A DNA stretch of 64,000 bases, taken from assembly GCA_019751945.1 (NCBI GenBank), contig JAIEMT010000017.1:62001-126000 (forward strand), read 5' to 3'. Positions 26,449 to 35,145 of this stretch are shown piece after piece. The notes under the pieces were generated by a model. The model had not been told where the DNA came from and did no database searches. It was given only the letters and a program-made list of their open reading frames with translations. The translations under genes were made by a program, and so were the position numbers. This stretch comes from a bacterium (GTDB taxonomy: Bacteria; Bdellovibrionota; UBA1018). Numbering within the stretch: position 1 is the stretch's first letter; each line of letters starts with the position of its first letter.

Positions 26449-27070
26449 AAGTCGAAGCGGATTTACAATGGTAGAAATGTTGGTTGTAGTTGCCATCATC
26501 GGAATTATTTCTATGATGGCCATCAACCGCTACGAGACAATGGAAGCACAGGGCCGCCAAAAAGAAGTTCAGCTCGAAGGAGCGGCCTTCTTTACGGCCG
26601 AAAGAAATTATTGGGCTTCTAACGGCACCTTTTCTGCTTGTCTCATTCAGGTAGGCTACCGTCCAGCGGCCGCTAGACCTGGAAAGCAATTCTATTCGAT
26701 GGGTTTTTCGGCTCCGACGGCTGTCGCAGTAAATTGTGGACCGGTGGGTGCTCCGCAACCCTGCAATACTTTTGACTACCGTTTAGTACTGCCTGATCTT
26801 GCTGCGCTTTGCGCGCCCGGAGCCGAATTTGCTAGTGCTAATTTAACTGCAGCGGCGAACGCGCTCGTTATTCCTGATCAGGCTGCCCTCGAAGCAGCAG
26901 TTCCAATGGGTACCGTGACGCGAAATAATATTGTCATCGGGTTTATGGGAGGAATTGCAAATCGTCGAGCCGGTGGCGGTAACCCTGTTTACGATATTTG
27001 GACCATGACCATGGACTCAACCTTGGCTGGAAATCGTCCCGCGTTTTTAAACATTCAGTCTGGACTGTAG
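26438..27070 (+). CDS. Type IV prepilin-like protein (second)
   Basis: A 210-residue protein with the prepilin signal SRSGFTMVEMLVVVAIIGI (cleavage after Gly 8, Glu at +5) and a helical N-terminus. Cys residues later (SACLIQVG, NCGPVGAPQPCN, LCAPGAEF) suggest disulfides. It overlaps the GT-C gene at its start and the 3' end of the radical SAM gene (27047) by 24 bases. It is the best candidate substrate for the upstream glycosyltransferase, though Ser/Thr-rich glycosylation sites are not obvious. Confidence 0.85.
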   Translation: MVSKSRSGFTMVEMLVVVAIIGIISMMAINRYETMEAQGRQKEVQLEGAAFFTAERNYWASNGTFSACLIQVGYRPAAARPGKQFYSMGFSAPTAVAVNCGPVGAPQPCNTFDYRLVLPDLAALCAPGAEFASANLTAAANALVIPDQAALEAAVPMGTVTRNNIVIGFMGGIANRRAGGGNPVYDIWTMTMDSTLAGNRPAFLNIQSGL

Positions 27071-28633
27071 AACTCCTGATTCAAAAATCGGAGTCTCTTC
27101 TGTCCTGAGCTTTCTTCCCTTGATGAAATTATTCAGAAGACCAAAGAGCGCTAGCTCGAGCATGGTCACGGGTTTCGCAGTCCAAAGTCGATGAACCAAT
27201 CGCACAAACCTCAGCGGTCGGACTAGGAACTGAACGGAGTAGAAAACAGCCATTCCGCCGAGCGTCCAGTAGGAAAGATGACGATCCTGGATATGATCAG
27301 ACCAGGAACGCATTCTCAGTGGGTTGTTGTAGACATTGAAAGCCAGGAACTCTTCGTACTTGTCATCGACCTGGATCTTTCCAGCTGCCTTGAGTTGAGT
27401 GAATTCTTCGCATCCTGGGTAAGGCACAAATGCAAAGCAGGTCGCATCGTGAAGTCCATTCCAAGCCAGGCGAACGAGGTAGAGATAGTCCGTTAATACA
27501 TCGCGCACCCGTTGGCCTGGCAGACCCCAGATGAAATTGACCTTGGTAATAATTCCTGCTTTTACAGAGCTCCTCACCAGGCTCATCACTCGATTGGGTT
27601 TAACTTTCTTTTTAATCATTTCAATCAGCTTGGGGGCGCTGGTTTCTAGAGCATAGGTAATTTTATAACAGCCATTCTGATGCAAGTTTTTCAGGAGTTC
27701 GGGATTTAAAATCTCAGAACGCATTCCGGCGGCAAAGTTCCAGGTCAGTTTTAGTTCGCCTAAGCGACCGCAGAGTTCCTCAAACCATTTTCGATCGATT
27801 GAAGGAGACATGTCGTAGAATTCAATATGCTCAATTCCATAGAGGCGCTTGTATTTGTGGGCTTCTTGGATGACATCGTCCACTGAGCGATGAAACCAAC
27901 GAGCACTCCACATCTGGGGTGCTGAACAAAATGTGCACTTATAAGGGCAGCCCCGACTGCCCAGCATGGGCATGGTTCGTACCCCTTGCGCAGCCATTCC
28001 CAGGCCTGCATTGAGATAGTTTTGAACGGGGAGAGATTCCCAATCTGGCCAGGGGAGAAGGTCTAGAGCCTTGTTCCTCTTTCGTCCGCAGGTTTTTTTC
28101 ACCTCACCATTCTCTGAATACGCGATGCCTTGGACCTGTCTATGATCCTTTTTTTCTGCGAATGCGGCAGTGAGTTCTAAAAGAGTTTCTTCGCCTTCGC
28201 CTAGAACGCAGGCGGCAATGTAAGGGTTGGTTTCAAAAATTGTTGGATAGTCTGCGGTTGCGTGTTCTCCGCCGATGACGATGGGTTTATCCGGAAATCG
28301 CAAATGAATCTCATCGAGCAATCTTCGTGAAAAAATCCAATCATTCGAGAACTGACAGGAAACCCCGATCACTTCGATTTCACGCGGAATCCGATCTAAG
28401 ATTTCTGGAATCGAAAGTCCGGCAAACAGAAGTCCAGGCACGCCAAAAGATCGAAACGATCCCAGCCTTTCTCCCAGTGCGTCGATGTAAGTCACCTGAT
28501 GGCCTTGTTGCTTGAGAGCTCCTCCTAAATAAGCCAAGGCGAGAGAGGGAACTCCCTGTTGAGCAGTGACGGAACTTACCGGGAGGACCGGAGGAGTGCG
28601 AATCAAGGCGACGTGAGCGGTTGCAGATTTCAT
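27047..28633 (-). CDS. Cobalamin-binding-like radical SAM protein (copy 1)
   Basis: A 528-residue protein. Residues 1-150 have the B12-binding-type fold (YLGGALKQQGHQVTYIDA, IVIGGEHATADYP, CVLGEGEETLLEL), but I see no DxHxxG motif. The radical SAM cluster is RGCPYKCTFC (Cys 229, 233, 236). The C-terminus has conserved RMRSWSDHIQD, then a basic tail. Family members perform C-methylations, ring contractions and cyclisations. It has a paralog at 29994-31541, sharing VIGGEH/IIGGEHA, EILDRIP/EILDRVP, MRSW and FVPYPG. It lies five bases downstream of the MiaB-like gene, so they likely form one unit. Confidence 0.88.
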   Translation of the reverse strand: MKSATAHVALIRTPPVLPVSSVTAQQGVPSLALAYLGGALKQQGHQVTYIDALGERLGSFRSFGVPGLLFAGLSIPEILDRIPREIEVIGVSCQFSNDWIFSRRLLDEIHLRFPDKPIVIGGEHATADYPTIFETNPYIAACVLGEGEETLLELTAAFAEKKDHRQVQGIAYSENGEVKKTCGRKRNKALDLLPWPDWESLPVQNYLNAGLGMAAQGVRTMPMLGSRGCPYKCTFCSAPQMWSARWFHRSVDDVIQEAHKYKRLYGIEHIEFYDMSPSIDRKWFEELCGRLGELKLTWNFAAGMRSEILNPELLKNLHQNGCYKITYALETSAPKLIEMIKKKVKPNRVMSLVRSSVKAGIITKVNFIWGLPGQRVRDVLTDYLYLVRLAWNGLHDATCFAFVPYPGCEEFTQLKAAGKIQVDDKYEEFLAFNVYNNPLRMRSWSDHIQDRHLSYWTLGGMAVFYSVQFLVRPLRFVRLVHRLWTAKPVTMLELALFGLLNNFIKGRKLRTEETPIFESGVLQSRLNV

Positions 28634-28637
28634 CGCG

Positions 28638-29915
28638 TCACCTGCTTGCTAGCGAAGGTGTCAGCGACGAAGGGCGGAAGAGCGAGTGGAGCAATACTTT
28701 AGAATGACGCGCGAGGATCGACAGTTTCAAGCGCTCAAAGCGGTACTTTCGAATGTGCTCGGGAAGCTGTTCCATTTCGGCGGCTGGAGTTCCGGGACGG
28801 GGTCCAAATTTATTGGGAAAGATCAGATCAAAGTGACGCAGGATCTCTAGGGATTTTTTGAAGTCCTCCGCTGTTTCTCCCGGGTAACCCACTAAAATGT
28901 GAGTTTTCATCACCGTTCTGGGATTCTTCTGCTTGATCATTGAAAGTTGTTCGAGAACGGTGTCGGCATCGTATTCGCGAGACATCTTGTGCAAAAGGGG
29001 AGTGCTACCGCTCTGCATTGGAGCATTGATACAAATCATTCTGGGATCAGACAGAGGTTCTAGTAAGGGATCAAAGAGTCGGGTGAGCCAAGTCGGATCA
29101 AAGTAATCGATAATGAGTTGATAGTCGCCACGAATTCGAAATAATGCACTGAGTAATTTTGCGGAGTCCAACCCGACGTCTTGGCCCCAGCAGCCGACAT
29201 CATCAGCAGCTAAGTGGAAGCGTGTATACCCTTTTTGAAGAGCCGCCTGGAATTCGTCGACAATCTCAACCAGCTTTCGGCTGACTAGACGACCTTTCGC
29301 TTTTTTAATCGCGCAGTAGTTACAACGGCCTAAGCACCCTCGGGCCACCGAAATAGCATATGTTTTTTTATCGAAGATCAGACTCTGCAGAATATTGTGC
29401 AGAGGATAGAACTCAGTTCCAAAAAGATTTTCGAGCTTAGAATAGTAGGGATAGATTTTCTGAACCGTTCGATTCGAAGAGAGGCGAGTGTCCAAATCGG
29501 ATGCGTCGATTTCGCTGGATTCTTTGGTCGCCTTTTCTACGTCAACAGTAGAAGCTTCAAGTACCTGATTCAGGGCTTTTACATCTCCGGTTCGGACAAT
29601 GTCGCCCTTAAATACTGCCTCTAGGCCTTCTGAGTTAATTCGGGGAAGGCATCCGCCCACAATGATCTTTTTTTTGGGAAACCGATTTTGATAGCCTGTA
29701 ATGACGTCGAGTGAGGTCTTTTCGGCAGCGTCATTATATCCACAGGTGTTGACGAAAATCACATCGGCTTCATCTTCGTTCTTAGCGCGTTCATAGAGAG
29801 CTGGATTAATGGAGTTTCGAATGGTTGTGGTTTCAAGAAGATTGGTAACGCAGCCCTGCGCCGAAGAAATGACGAAGAATTTTTTTGGGCTGGTTGGATT
29901 CTCCATCGCGTTCAA
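28638..29915 (-). CDS. MiaB/RimO-like radical SAM protein without TRAM (copy 1)
   Basis: A 425-residue protein with the N-terminal methylthiotransferase cluster Cys 22 (GCVTN), 58 (VNTCGYN) and 89 (GGCLPR). The radical SAM cluster is RGCLGRCNYC (194, 198, 201) followed by AIKKAKGRL and VGYPGETAEDF. The usual C-terminal TRAM domain that binds the tRNA or ribosomal protein is not seen; instead there is a basic tail (RHSKVLLHSLFRPSS). The lengths and PLHNI segment match the other copy at 42131-43357, so both are from one subfamily. The substrate is probably not tRNA or S12; it could be a peptide or another protein. Confidence 0.85.
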   Translation of the reverse strand: MNAMENPTSPKKFFVISSAQGCVTNLLETTTIRNSINPALYERAKNEDEADVIFVNTCGYNDAAEKTSLDVITGYQNRFPKKKIIVGGCLPRINSEGLEAVFKGDIVRTGDVKALNQVLEASTVDVEKATKESSEIDASDLDTRLSSNRTVQKIYPYYSKLENLFGTEFYPLHNILQSLIFDKKTYAISVARGCLGRCNYCAIKKAKGRLVSRKLVEIVDEFQAALQKGYTRFHLAADDVGCWGQDVGLDSAKLLSALFRIRGDYQLIIDYFDPTWLTRLFDPLLEPLSDPRMICINAPMQSGSTPLLHKMSREYDADTVLEQLSMIKQKNPRTVMKTHILVGYPGETAEDFKKSLEILRHFDLIFPNKFGPRPGTPAAEMEQLPEHIRKYRFERLKLSILARHSKVLLHSLFRPSSLTPSLASR

Positions 29916-29993
29916 TCACTCTAGCTGAAATATTCCGGGATGCAAACCGGTTCCTTTTCAATCGGGTCAAAGTCATCTAAGCTTATATATAAG

Positions 29994-31541
29994 ATGAAAG
30001 TCGTTTTGATTCGGCCGCCGTTAATACGGCCCGCACACCATTTGACGGCTTTAGAAACTTTCCCACCCCTCCATTTGGCGTATTTAAACGCTTCTTTGGG
30101 GCAGTACGGCCATCAAAGTAAAATTATCGACGGCCAATCTAGTCATCAAGTCACCCACATCGAGGACGACGTGCGGGTCATTGTGGGCTACACGGCTCAA
30201 GAGATCTTGGATCGGGTGCCTGCCGACGTGGAAGTGATCGGTGTGAATTGTATGTACACCTACACTTGGTTCTATGACAGCCACATCATTCGCCTAGTGA
30301 AAAAACAGTTTCCTCATGTCCCCATTATTATTGGAGGCGAACATGCGTCAGCCTGTGCCGATGAGTTGCTCGCGCAAACACCAGAAGTCAGTGCGGTCGT
30401 GGTAGGTGAAGGCGAGTATGTCATCCCAGAACTGGCTCAACGATTGGGTAAGGGGTTGCCGGTTGATGACCTTCCCGGTGTGACCTATCGGGATGCGCAG
30501 GGAAAACCAACGAGGGCTGGAAAAAAGCGGATCATGCAATTGGATGATGTTCCATTTCCCTCCTGGGAAGGTGTCCCGCTCGATTTCTATTTTCAAAAAG
30601 GTGCTGGAATTACGCAAAAAGAGAAGCGTTCCATTCCAATGATTGCCACGAGGGGATGTCCCCACACGTGTAGTTTTTGCACCGTTTCTTCCATGTGGAA
30701 TTCACGCTGGACGCCGAGAAGCCCTGAGAATGTGATTCTTGAAATGAAGAATTACTATTTTCAGTTTCAGGTGACCCATTTTGATTTTCTGGATCTCACT
30801 TTGGTTACAAAAAAAAGTTGGGTTCAGAAATTCTGTACCCTGCTTGAAAAGGAAAACCTTCCGATTACCTGGGCTCTTCCGATTGGAACCAGAACGGAAG
30901 CACTCGACGGTCCTCTGCTAGCCCACATGACTCGAACCGGTCTCACCCATATTATGTATTCGGCCGAAAGTGCTTCTGAGGATACCCTTCAGGCTATTCA
31001 AAAAAAATTGAACGTCGATCATCTCACTATGATTCTAAAAGAGTCGGTGAAGTGCGGACTGGTTGTAAAGCTGGTCTTTGTAAACGGATTTCCTGGGCAA
31101 AAGTGGAAGGATGTCCTTTGGAATTGGGCCTACATTGTTCAAGGCGCTTGGATTGGAATTCACGATGTGGTGAGTTTAGGTTTTGTTCCTTACCCCGGCT
31201 CAACTCTCTACGACGAGCTCAAGGCTGAAGGAAGGTTGGATAAGAGGTTTGAATACATTCTTCTCAATAACGATCTGAAGGGAATGCGCTCCTGGACGAA
31301 ATCCATTTCGGATCAGTCTCTTCGAAGGATCTCTTTCATCTCAATGAGCATGTTTTACGCCGTTCAATTTCTCTTCAGACCTCAGCGTTTTCTTAAGATC
31401 TGTTACCGTTTCTTGAGGGGTGCGCCGCCCTACAATAACTTTGAGCTGATTTTCTTTAATATGATTAAACGCCGTCTCGAGGGAGTTCAGACCACGGCAC
31501 AACCGGAGCCGCTCCCTCGGGTCGAACAAAGGCTGAGTTAA
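29994..31541 (+). CDS. Cobalamin-binding-like radical SAM protein (copy 2)
   Basis: A 515-residue protein from ATG 29994; an ATG at 29940 would place 18 odd residues before the family start MKVVLIRPP. It has the B12-binding-like half (residues 1-150, no DxHxxG seen) and the radical SAM motif RGCPHTCSFC (222, 226, 229). The C-terminal half has MFYAVQFLFRPQRF like its paralog. The gene is divergent from the MiaB-like gene, 78 bases away, and its end overlaps the twitch radical SAM gene by 77 bases on the opposite strand. Two such related proteins suggest a branched or sequential pathway on similar substrates. Confidence 0.88.
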   Translation: MKVVLIRPPLIRPAHHLTALETFPPLHLAYLNASLGQYGHQSKIIDGQSSHQVTHIEDDVRVIVGYTAQEILDRVPADVEVIGVNCMYTYTWFYDSHIIRLVKKQFPHVPIIIGGEHASACADELLAQTPEVSAVVVGEGEYVIPELAQRLGKGLPVDDLPGVTYRDAQGKPTRAGKKRIMQLDDVPFPSWEGVPLDFYFQKGAGITQKEKRSIPMIATRGCPHTCSFCTVSSMWNSRWTPRSPENVILEMKNYYFQFQVTHFDFLDLTLVTKKSWVQKFCTLLEKENLPITWALPIGTRTEALDGPLLAHMTRTGLTHIMYSAESASEDTLQAIQKKLNVDHLTMILKESVKCGLVVKLVFVNGFPGQKWKDVLWNWAYIVQGAWIGIHDVVSLGFVPYPGSTLYDELKAEGRLDKRFEYILLNNDLKGMRSWTKSISDQSLRRISFISMSMFYAVQFLFRPQRFLKICYRFLRGAPPYNNFELIFFNMIKRRLEGVQTTAQPEPLPRVEQRLS

Positions 31542-32853
31542 ATATTCTTTCCTTACAGACTAGCCAGAAGTTCTTATATTCCGGAAAAATTTCCAAGAAC
31601 GATCGATTCTTTCTGCGATCGTACTCTTCTATGAAATAGAAAAATTTTCGAAGCTGTAATCCTTCAACCCCGATATCTGGGCGAGATGACCACTGTGCAA
31701 TATTGGCCAGTTTTTTCAATTCATGTTCGTTGAAGTAAAGAGGAGTATTGTCTTCCATCCATTTTAAGGCGTGATGCAAGCGTTCCAATAAATCTGGCGT
31801 CGCTATATTGAGCCGAAGGTACTCGGGGTGTCTGAGATAAGAGACATCAAGACTCACCATGGGGTAGAATTTTTTTATCTCCACCAAGTCTTCCAAAAGG
31901 CCCTGGAGAGATCCCAAGGAAAGAATGTTCAAGGTGGCCATTACAACGAGCTCTGTACCCGGAAGTCGTTGTTGAACGCGGTAAATGTTGTTGATGAGCG
32001 TTGAATAGTTCAGCCCATGGCGCATGTACTCTGCCTGTAAGCCCTGACCATCAACACTCGTGTAGAGTTCAAATTTTCCAATTTTTCCAAGTTTCAAAAG
32101 ACGGTCAATCTTGTCTGTGAATTCATCCATTCTTCTCCCGGCGTGACCAAGATGAGAATTCACTACGAAAGTGAGCCGTTCGTGTCCACTCGTCTCCAAG
32201 AATTTTAAAACCTTGTCGAATTCGGGGCTGAGGAGCGGCTCTCCACCGGTGATCCGAAGCACTTCCAGATCTTGAATGATCTCAGGTAACCATTTCCAAA
32301 AGGCCGTGAGGTAGGGAGTCCGATCGATCTCTTTTTTCGAGCCCATGCGGTGATCATTGTGAATAATATTGTAGGGACCGAACTTCTTCATCTCTTGAGC
32401 GACGCCCGTGCTGATGTCAGACATGCAATACATACAGGAAAAGTTGCAGAGATCATCGAGCATGATTTCGACATAGGTCGGATTGACGTTGGCATCCCAC
32501 GGCATCTTGCTGATTTTTTCCAACTGAGGATAGGCCCAGGGGTCCGTCGATTTAATAATGCGATCCGAGTATTGCGAACCGCAGTCTTCCATTGTCCAGC
32601 AATACCCGCATTCCGGAGGACGCTTCCCTTCGAGCATGAGTTTGCGCTGTTCTTTTTTGTACTGGGTATTATGAAGAGCGGAAGGGTTTATCGCGATTTC
32701 GTCGAGTGGAATGGCATGGCGCTTGGGGTGGTGGCAGCTGTGATTAGTACCGTTCACCAGGTCAATGGTTACCTGCTGCCACTTTGCGAGGCAGAAGGAG
32801 GGAGAGACGGAGTTAATTCTCTGCGCTTTTCTTTTCAATTCAGCGTCGGACAC
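31465..32853 (-). CDS. Radical SAM protein with N-terminal Cys-rich (twitch-like) region
   Basis: A 462-residue protein. Unlike standard SPASM proteins, the auxiliary cysteines lie before the core: Cys 21, 40, 82, 85, 91 (CHHPK, ECGYCWTMEDC). The radical SAM motif is CNFSCMYC (136, 140, 143), then RITGGEPLLSPEF and YTSVDGQG. The C-terminal region (about 390-462) lacks Cys pairs except CKERIF. This circularly permuted layout is shared with the protein at 36866-37963. It lies one base downstream of the ABC ATPase gene, consistent with one operon. Its end overlaps the convergent B12-like gene by 77 bases. Confidence 0.85.
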   Translation of the reverse strand: MSDAELKRKAQRINSVSPSFCLAKWQQVTIDLVNGTNHSCHHPKRHAIPLDEIAINPSALHNTQYKKEQRKLMLEGKRPPECGYCWTMEDCGSQYSDRIIKSTDPWAYPQLEKISKMPWDANVNPTYVEIMLDDLCNFSCMYCMSDISTGVAQEMKKFGPYNIIHNDHRMGSKKEIDRTPYLTAFWKWLPEIIQDLEVLRITGGEPLLSPEFDKVLKFLETSGHERLTFVVNSHLGHAGRRMDEFTDKIDRLLKLGKIGKFELYTSVDGQGLQAEYMRHGLNYSTLINNIYRVQQRLPGTELVVMATLNILSLGSLQGLLEDLVEIKKFYPMVSLDVSYLRHPEYLRLNIATPDLLERLHHALKWMEDNTPLYFNEHELKKLANIAQWSSRPDIGVEGLQLRKFFYFIEEYDRRKNRSFLEIFPEYKNFWLVCKERIFNSAFVRPEGAAPVVPWSELPRDGV

Positions 32854-32854
32854 T

Positions 32855-33637
32855 CTAATTCTCCAGAGGATGGTTTAAAAAACGATAAACTTGCAGCGCT
32901 CGATCCACGTCGCCGTCGAACTTAATTTGGGATTCATGCAAAACAATGGCTCGATTACAGGTGGCCTTAACCAACTCCGGTGAGTGGCTGACAAAAATAA
33001 CGGCCCCCGATCCTTCAATGAAAGTTTTCATTCTTCCTCGAAACTTTTCTTGAAAGAAGGTGTCGGTATTGTCATAAACCTCATCTAAAATTAAGAGATC
33101 ACAGCTTTTGGCAGTAGCGATTGAAAGACAGAGGCGCGCCTTCATTCCCTGGCTGTAAGTTTCATAGGGAGCGTCAATAAAATTTCCAAGCTCAGCGAAC
33201 TGCACGGCTTCCGCAATCACCTCTTCTAATTCATAGGAGCTCATGCTGGGATAGAGGAGAAGTGCCAAGAGCCGGGCGTTCTCTCTTCCCGTTAGCTCCG
33301 GAATTACCGCCACACTGGCATTAAATACGGCTCTACTGGAGCCTCGAACCTGAATGCTTCCGCTCGTGGGGTGAATCATTTGAGCGATACAGCGACAAAG
33401 TGTGGTTTTACCTCCACCGTTGACTCCGAGAATGGCAAGGCGATCTCCGCGTTTCATTTCGAGGCGAACATTTTTTAGGATGTGCAAAGATTCCGGAGAC
33501 CTCAGAAGGGCTTCCACTGGGTCGCGAAGAGTAGACACAAAGCGATCTCGGAGTGTGCGTTGCTGGTAATGGCGAACCTTGAACACCACATTCAGGTTAG
33601 CAACTTCAAGTATATTAGATGTTGAAGTAGAACTCAT
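32855..33637 (-). CDS. ABC transporter ATPase, Wzt/TagH-like
   Basis: A 260-residue ATPase from ATG 33637, which overlaps the permease stop by 23 bases; ATG 33673 would overlap more. It has Walker A GVNGGGKTTL, the signature YSQGMKARL, Walker B LLILDEVYD and a switch His (VSHSP). With the Wzm/TagG-like permease at 33615-34361 it forms an exporter of undecaprenyl-linked polysaccharide or teichoic-acid-like polymers. No extra C-terminal carbohydrate-binding domain follows, unlike O9a Wzt. It sits between two radical SAM genes. Confidence 0.9.
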   Translation of the reverse strand: MSSTSTSNILEVANLNVVFKVRHYQQRTLRDRFVSTLRDPVEALLRSPESLHILKNVRLEMKRGDRLAILGVNGGGKTTLCRCIAQMIHPTSGSIQVRGSSRAVFNASVAVIPELTGRENARLLALLLYPSMSSYELEEVIAEAVQFAELGNFIDAPYETYSQGMKARLCLSIATAKSCDLLILDEVYDNTDTFFQEKFRGRMKTFIEGSGAVIFVSHSPELVKATCNRAIVLHESQIKFDGDVDRALQVYRFLNHPLEN

Positions 33638-34361
33638 TCTGACTCCGCTTCCAATTGAGACTAGAAATTGCAATTAAACCGACTGTGAAAAACAAACCTT
33701 TGAGAAAAGTGAAGGCAAACGAATCGAATCGAAACTGATAGAGGCAGGCGCGAACGGGTTCAATCAAACTGAAGAAAGGATTGATATCCACCAGCCACTG
33801 ATAAGCCGAAGGAATAAGTTCACGCGGATAAAACACAGGTGTGAGGAAAAAGAGAACACTCAGTCCAAAGTGAGCTACGAATCGCGTATCCCGGAAAAAA
33901 ACATTCAGAACGGAAAGTAACCAGACTAGTGCTGTTACTCCCACCATGAGCTGCAGCAGCGCCAAAGGAAGGAGCATGAGGCCCAAGGGAGAAAAGTCGT
34001 AAAAGAAAAATGCGGGAACCAAAAGCAGCACTAGCCCTGCTAGAAAATTGATGAAGTTGTCGATGATCGACGAGAAAACAAGGACCCATGGCCGAATGCG
34101 ATAAGCCATCATCAAATCTCGGGAGCCAACAAGACTTGGAATTCCCATCTCGATTGAGTTGGAAATAAAAATCCAGGGAAGAATACCTCCCAGAAGGTAA
34201 AGTCCGTAATTACTCACGTCGAGTTTTAAAACTTTGCTGAAGATCAATGCCTGGGCGCCAAAGGTGATCATGGGACTCAATACCACCCAGAAAAACCCTG
34301 CGAGCGTTCTTCGATAACGAGCCTTCATTCGCGCAGCAGTCAGTTCCCAAACAACGTTCAT
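33615..34361 (-). CDS. ABC-2 permease, Wzm/TagG-like
   Basis: A 248-residue protein with six predicted membrane helices and family features: RTLAGFFWVVLSPMITFGAQ, LYLLGGILPWIFISNSIEMG, AYRIRPWVLVFSSIIDN, NVFFRDTRF and FYPRELIPSAYQW. It is the membrane partner of the Wzt/TagH-like ATPase, with which it overlaps. Family proteins flip lipid-linked polysaccharides across the inner membrane. Its start overlaps the SPASM gene stop by four bases (ATGA), so the radical SAM gene and exporter are translationally coupled. Confidence 0.9.
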   Translation of the reverse strand: MNVVWELTAARMKARYRRTLAGFFWVVLSPMITFGAQALIFSKVLKLDVSNYGLYLLGGILPWIFISNSIEMGIPSLVGSRDLMMAYRIRPWVLVFSSIIDNFINFLAGLVLLLVPAFFFYDFSPLGLMLLPLALLQLMVGVTALVWLLSVLNVFFRDTRFVAHFGLSVLFFLTPVFYPRELIPSAYQWLVDINPFFSLIEPVRACLYQFRFDSFAFTFLKGLFFTVGLIAISSLNWKRSQNEFYFNI

Positions 34362-35098
34362 GCAATCACCATGGAGTTATTGCAATCTTGGCAGACCGAA
34401 AAAGCGGCGCGCTCACCCTTCTTCAATTGATTTCGGAAATAAACATACTGAGCAGAGGTCCAGATATCGCGGATGTGTTTTTCGCGGATATTTCCCATCA
34501 CGTGTTTTTGAAAATAGTCTTCGTAACAGGGAATGACGTTTCCCTTCAGGGTGACAACGAGAGTGCATTCGGGGATGAAGCATGGAAGTTTCAGCGGAGG
34601 TTTAAGGCTTCGAGGTCCCACGCCTGCCAACGTTCCTCCACGATTTGTTAGTGGTACTTGTTTATAGGTGAGATAGCGAATTCGTTCCCGATTCTCAGGC
34701 GAAATAGCCAGGAGAGCAGCTTCAAAGTCTCGAAGATCCGCATTCACGTGTCGGGTGACCGTAAACTTGTCTACACCGCATCGGATCAAACTCTCGAGAC
34801 GTTGCTGATTTAATAAAGTTCCGTTGGTGAAGAGATCGATACGGCATTCAGGTAAATACTCTTTTGTGAGGACCACATAATCTTCTAAGTCTTTAGAAAA
34901 AAGCGGTTCATTGTAAAAGTGGTAGGAGATTCGCCCTCGAAACCCCATATCCTGAAGCTGAGTCATTAAGAGAATGAAGAGGTCGCGTTCCATCGCGCCT
35001 TTTTCAATTCGCTCATGTTCGTCGTTGGGACAGTAAGCGCAGGTGCGATTGCATGCGTCGTTAATTTCGATTTCCACTGCTAATGGAAGCGCCTTCAC
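34358..35098 (-). CDS. Short radical SAM/SPASM protein (copy 2)
   Basis: A 246-residue protein with the radical SAM motif CNRTCAYC (Cys 16, 20, 23) and SPASM motifs PCFIPEC, IPCYEDYF, CQDCNNS. It is a clear paralog of the protein at 16370-17128, sharing GRISYHFYNEPL, DLFTNGTLL, VTRH and PLTNRGGTL. Its stop overlaps the ABC permease start. A dehydrogenase for a sugar or alcohol, or a peptide modifier, are possible; coupling to a polysaccharide exporter favours the former. Confidence 0.85.
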   Translation of the reverse strand: MKALPLAVEIEINDACNRTCAYCPNDEHERIEKGAMERDLFILLMTQLQDMGFRGRISYHFYNEPLFSKDLEDYVVLTKEYLPECRIDLFTNGTLLNQQRLESLIRCGVDKFTVTRHVNADLRDFEAALLAISPENRERIRYLTYKQVPLTNRGGTLAGVGPRSLKPPLKLPCFIPECTLVVTLKGNVIPCYEDYFQKHVMGNIREKHIRDIWTSAQYVYFRNQLKKGERAAFSVCQDCNNSMVIA

Positions 35099-35145
35099 CT
35101 CGCTATGCTATTGAAAAAGAAAGGCACTATCAATAGAATCTCGTC

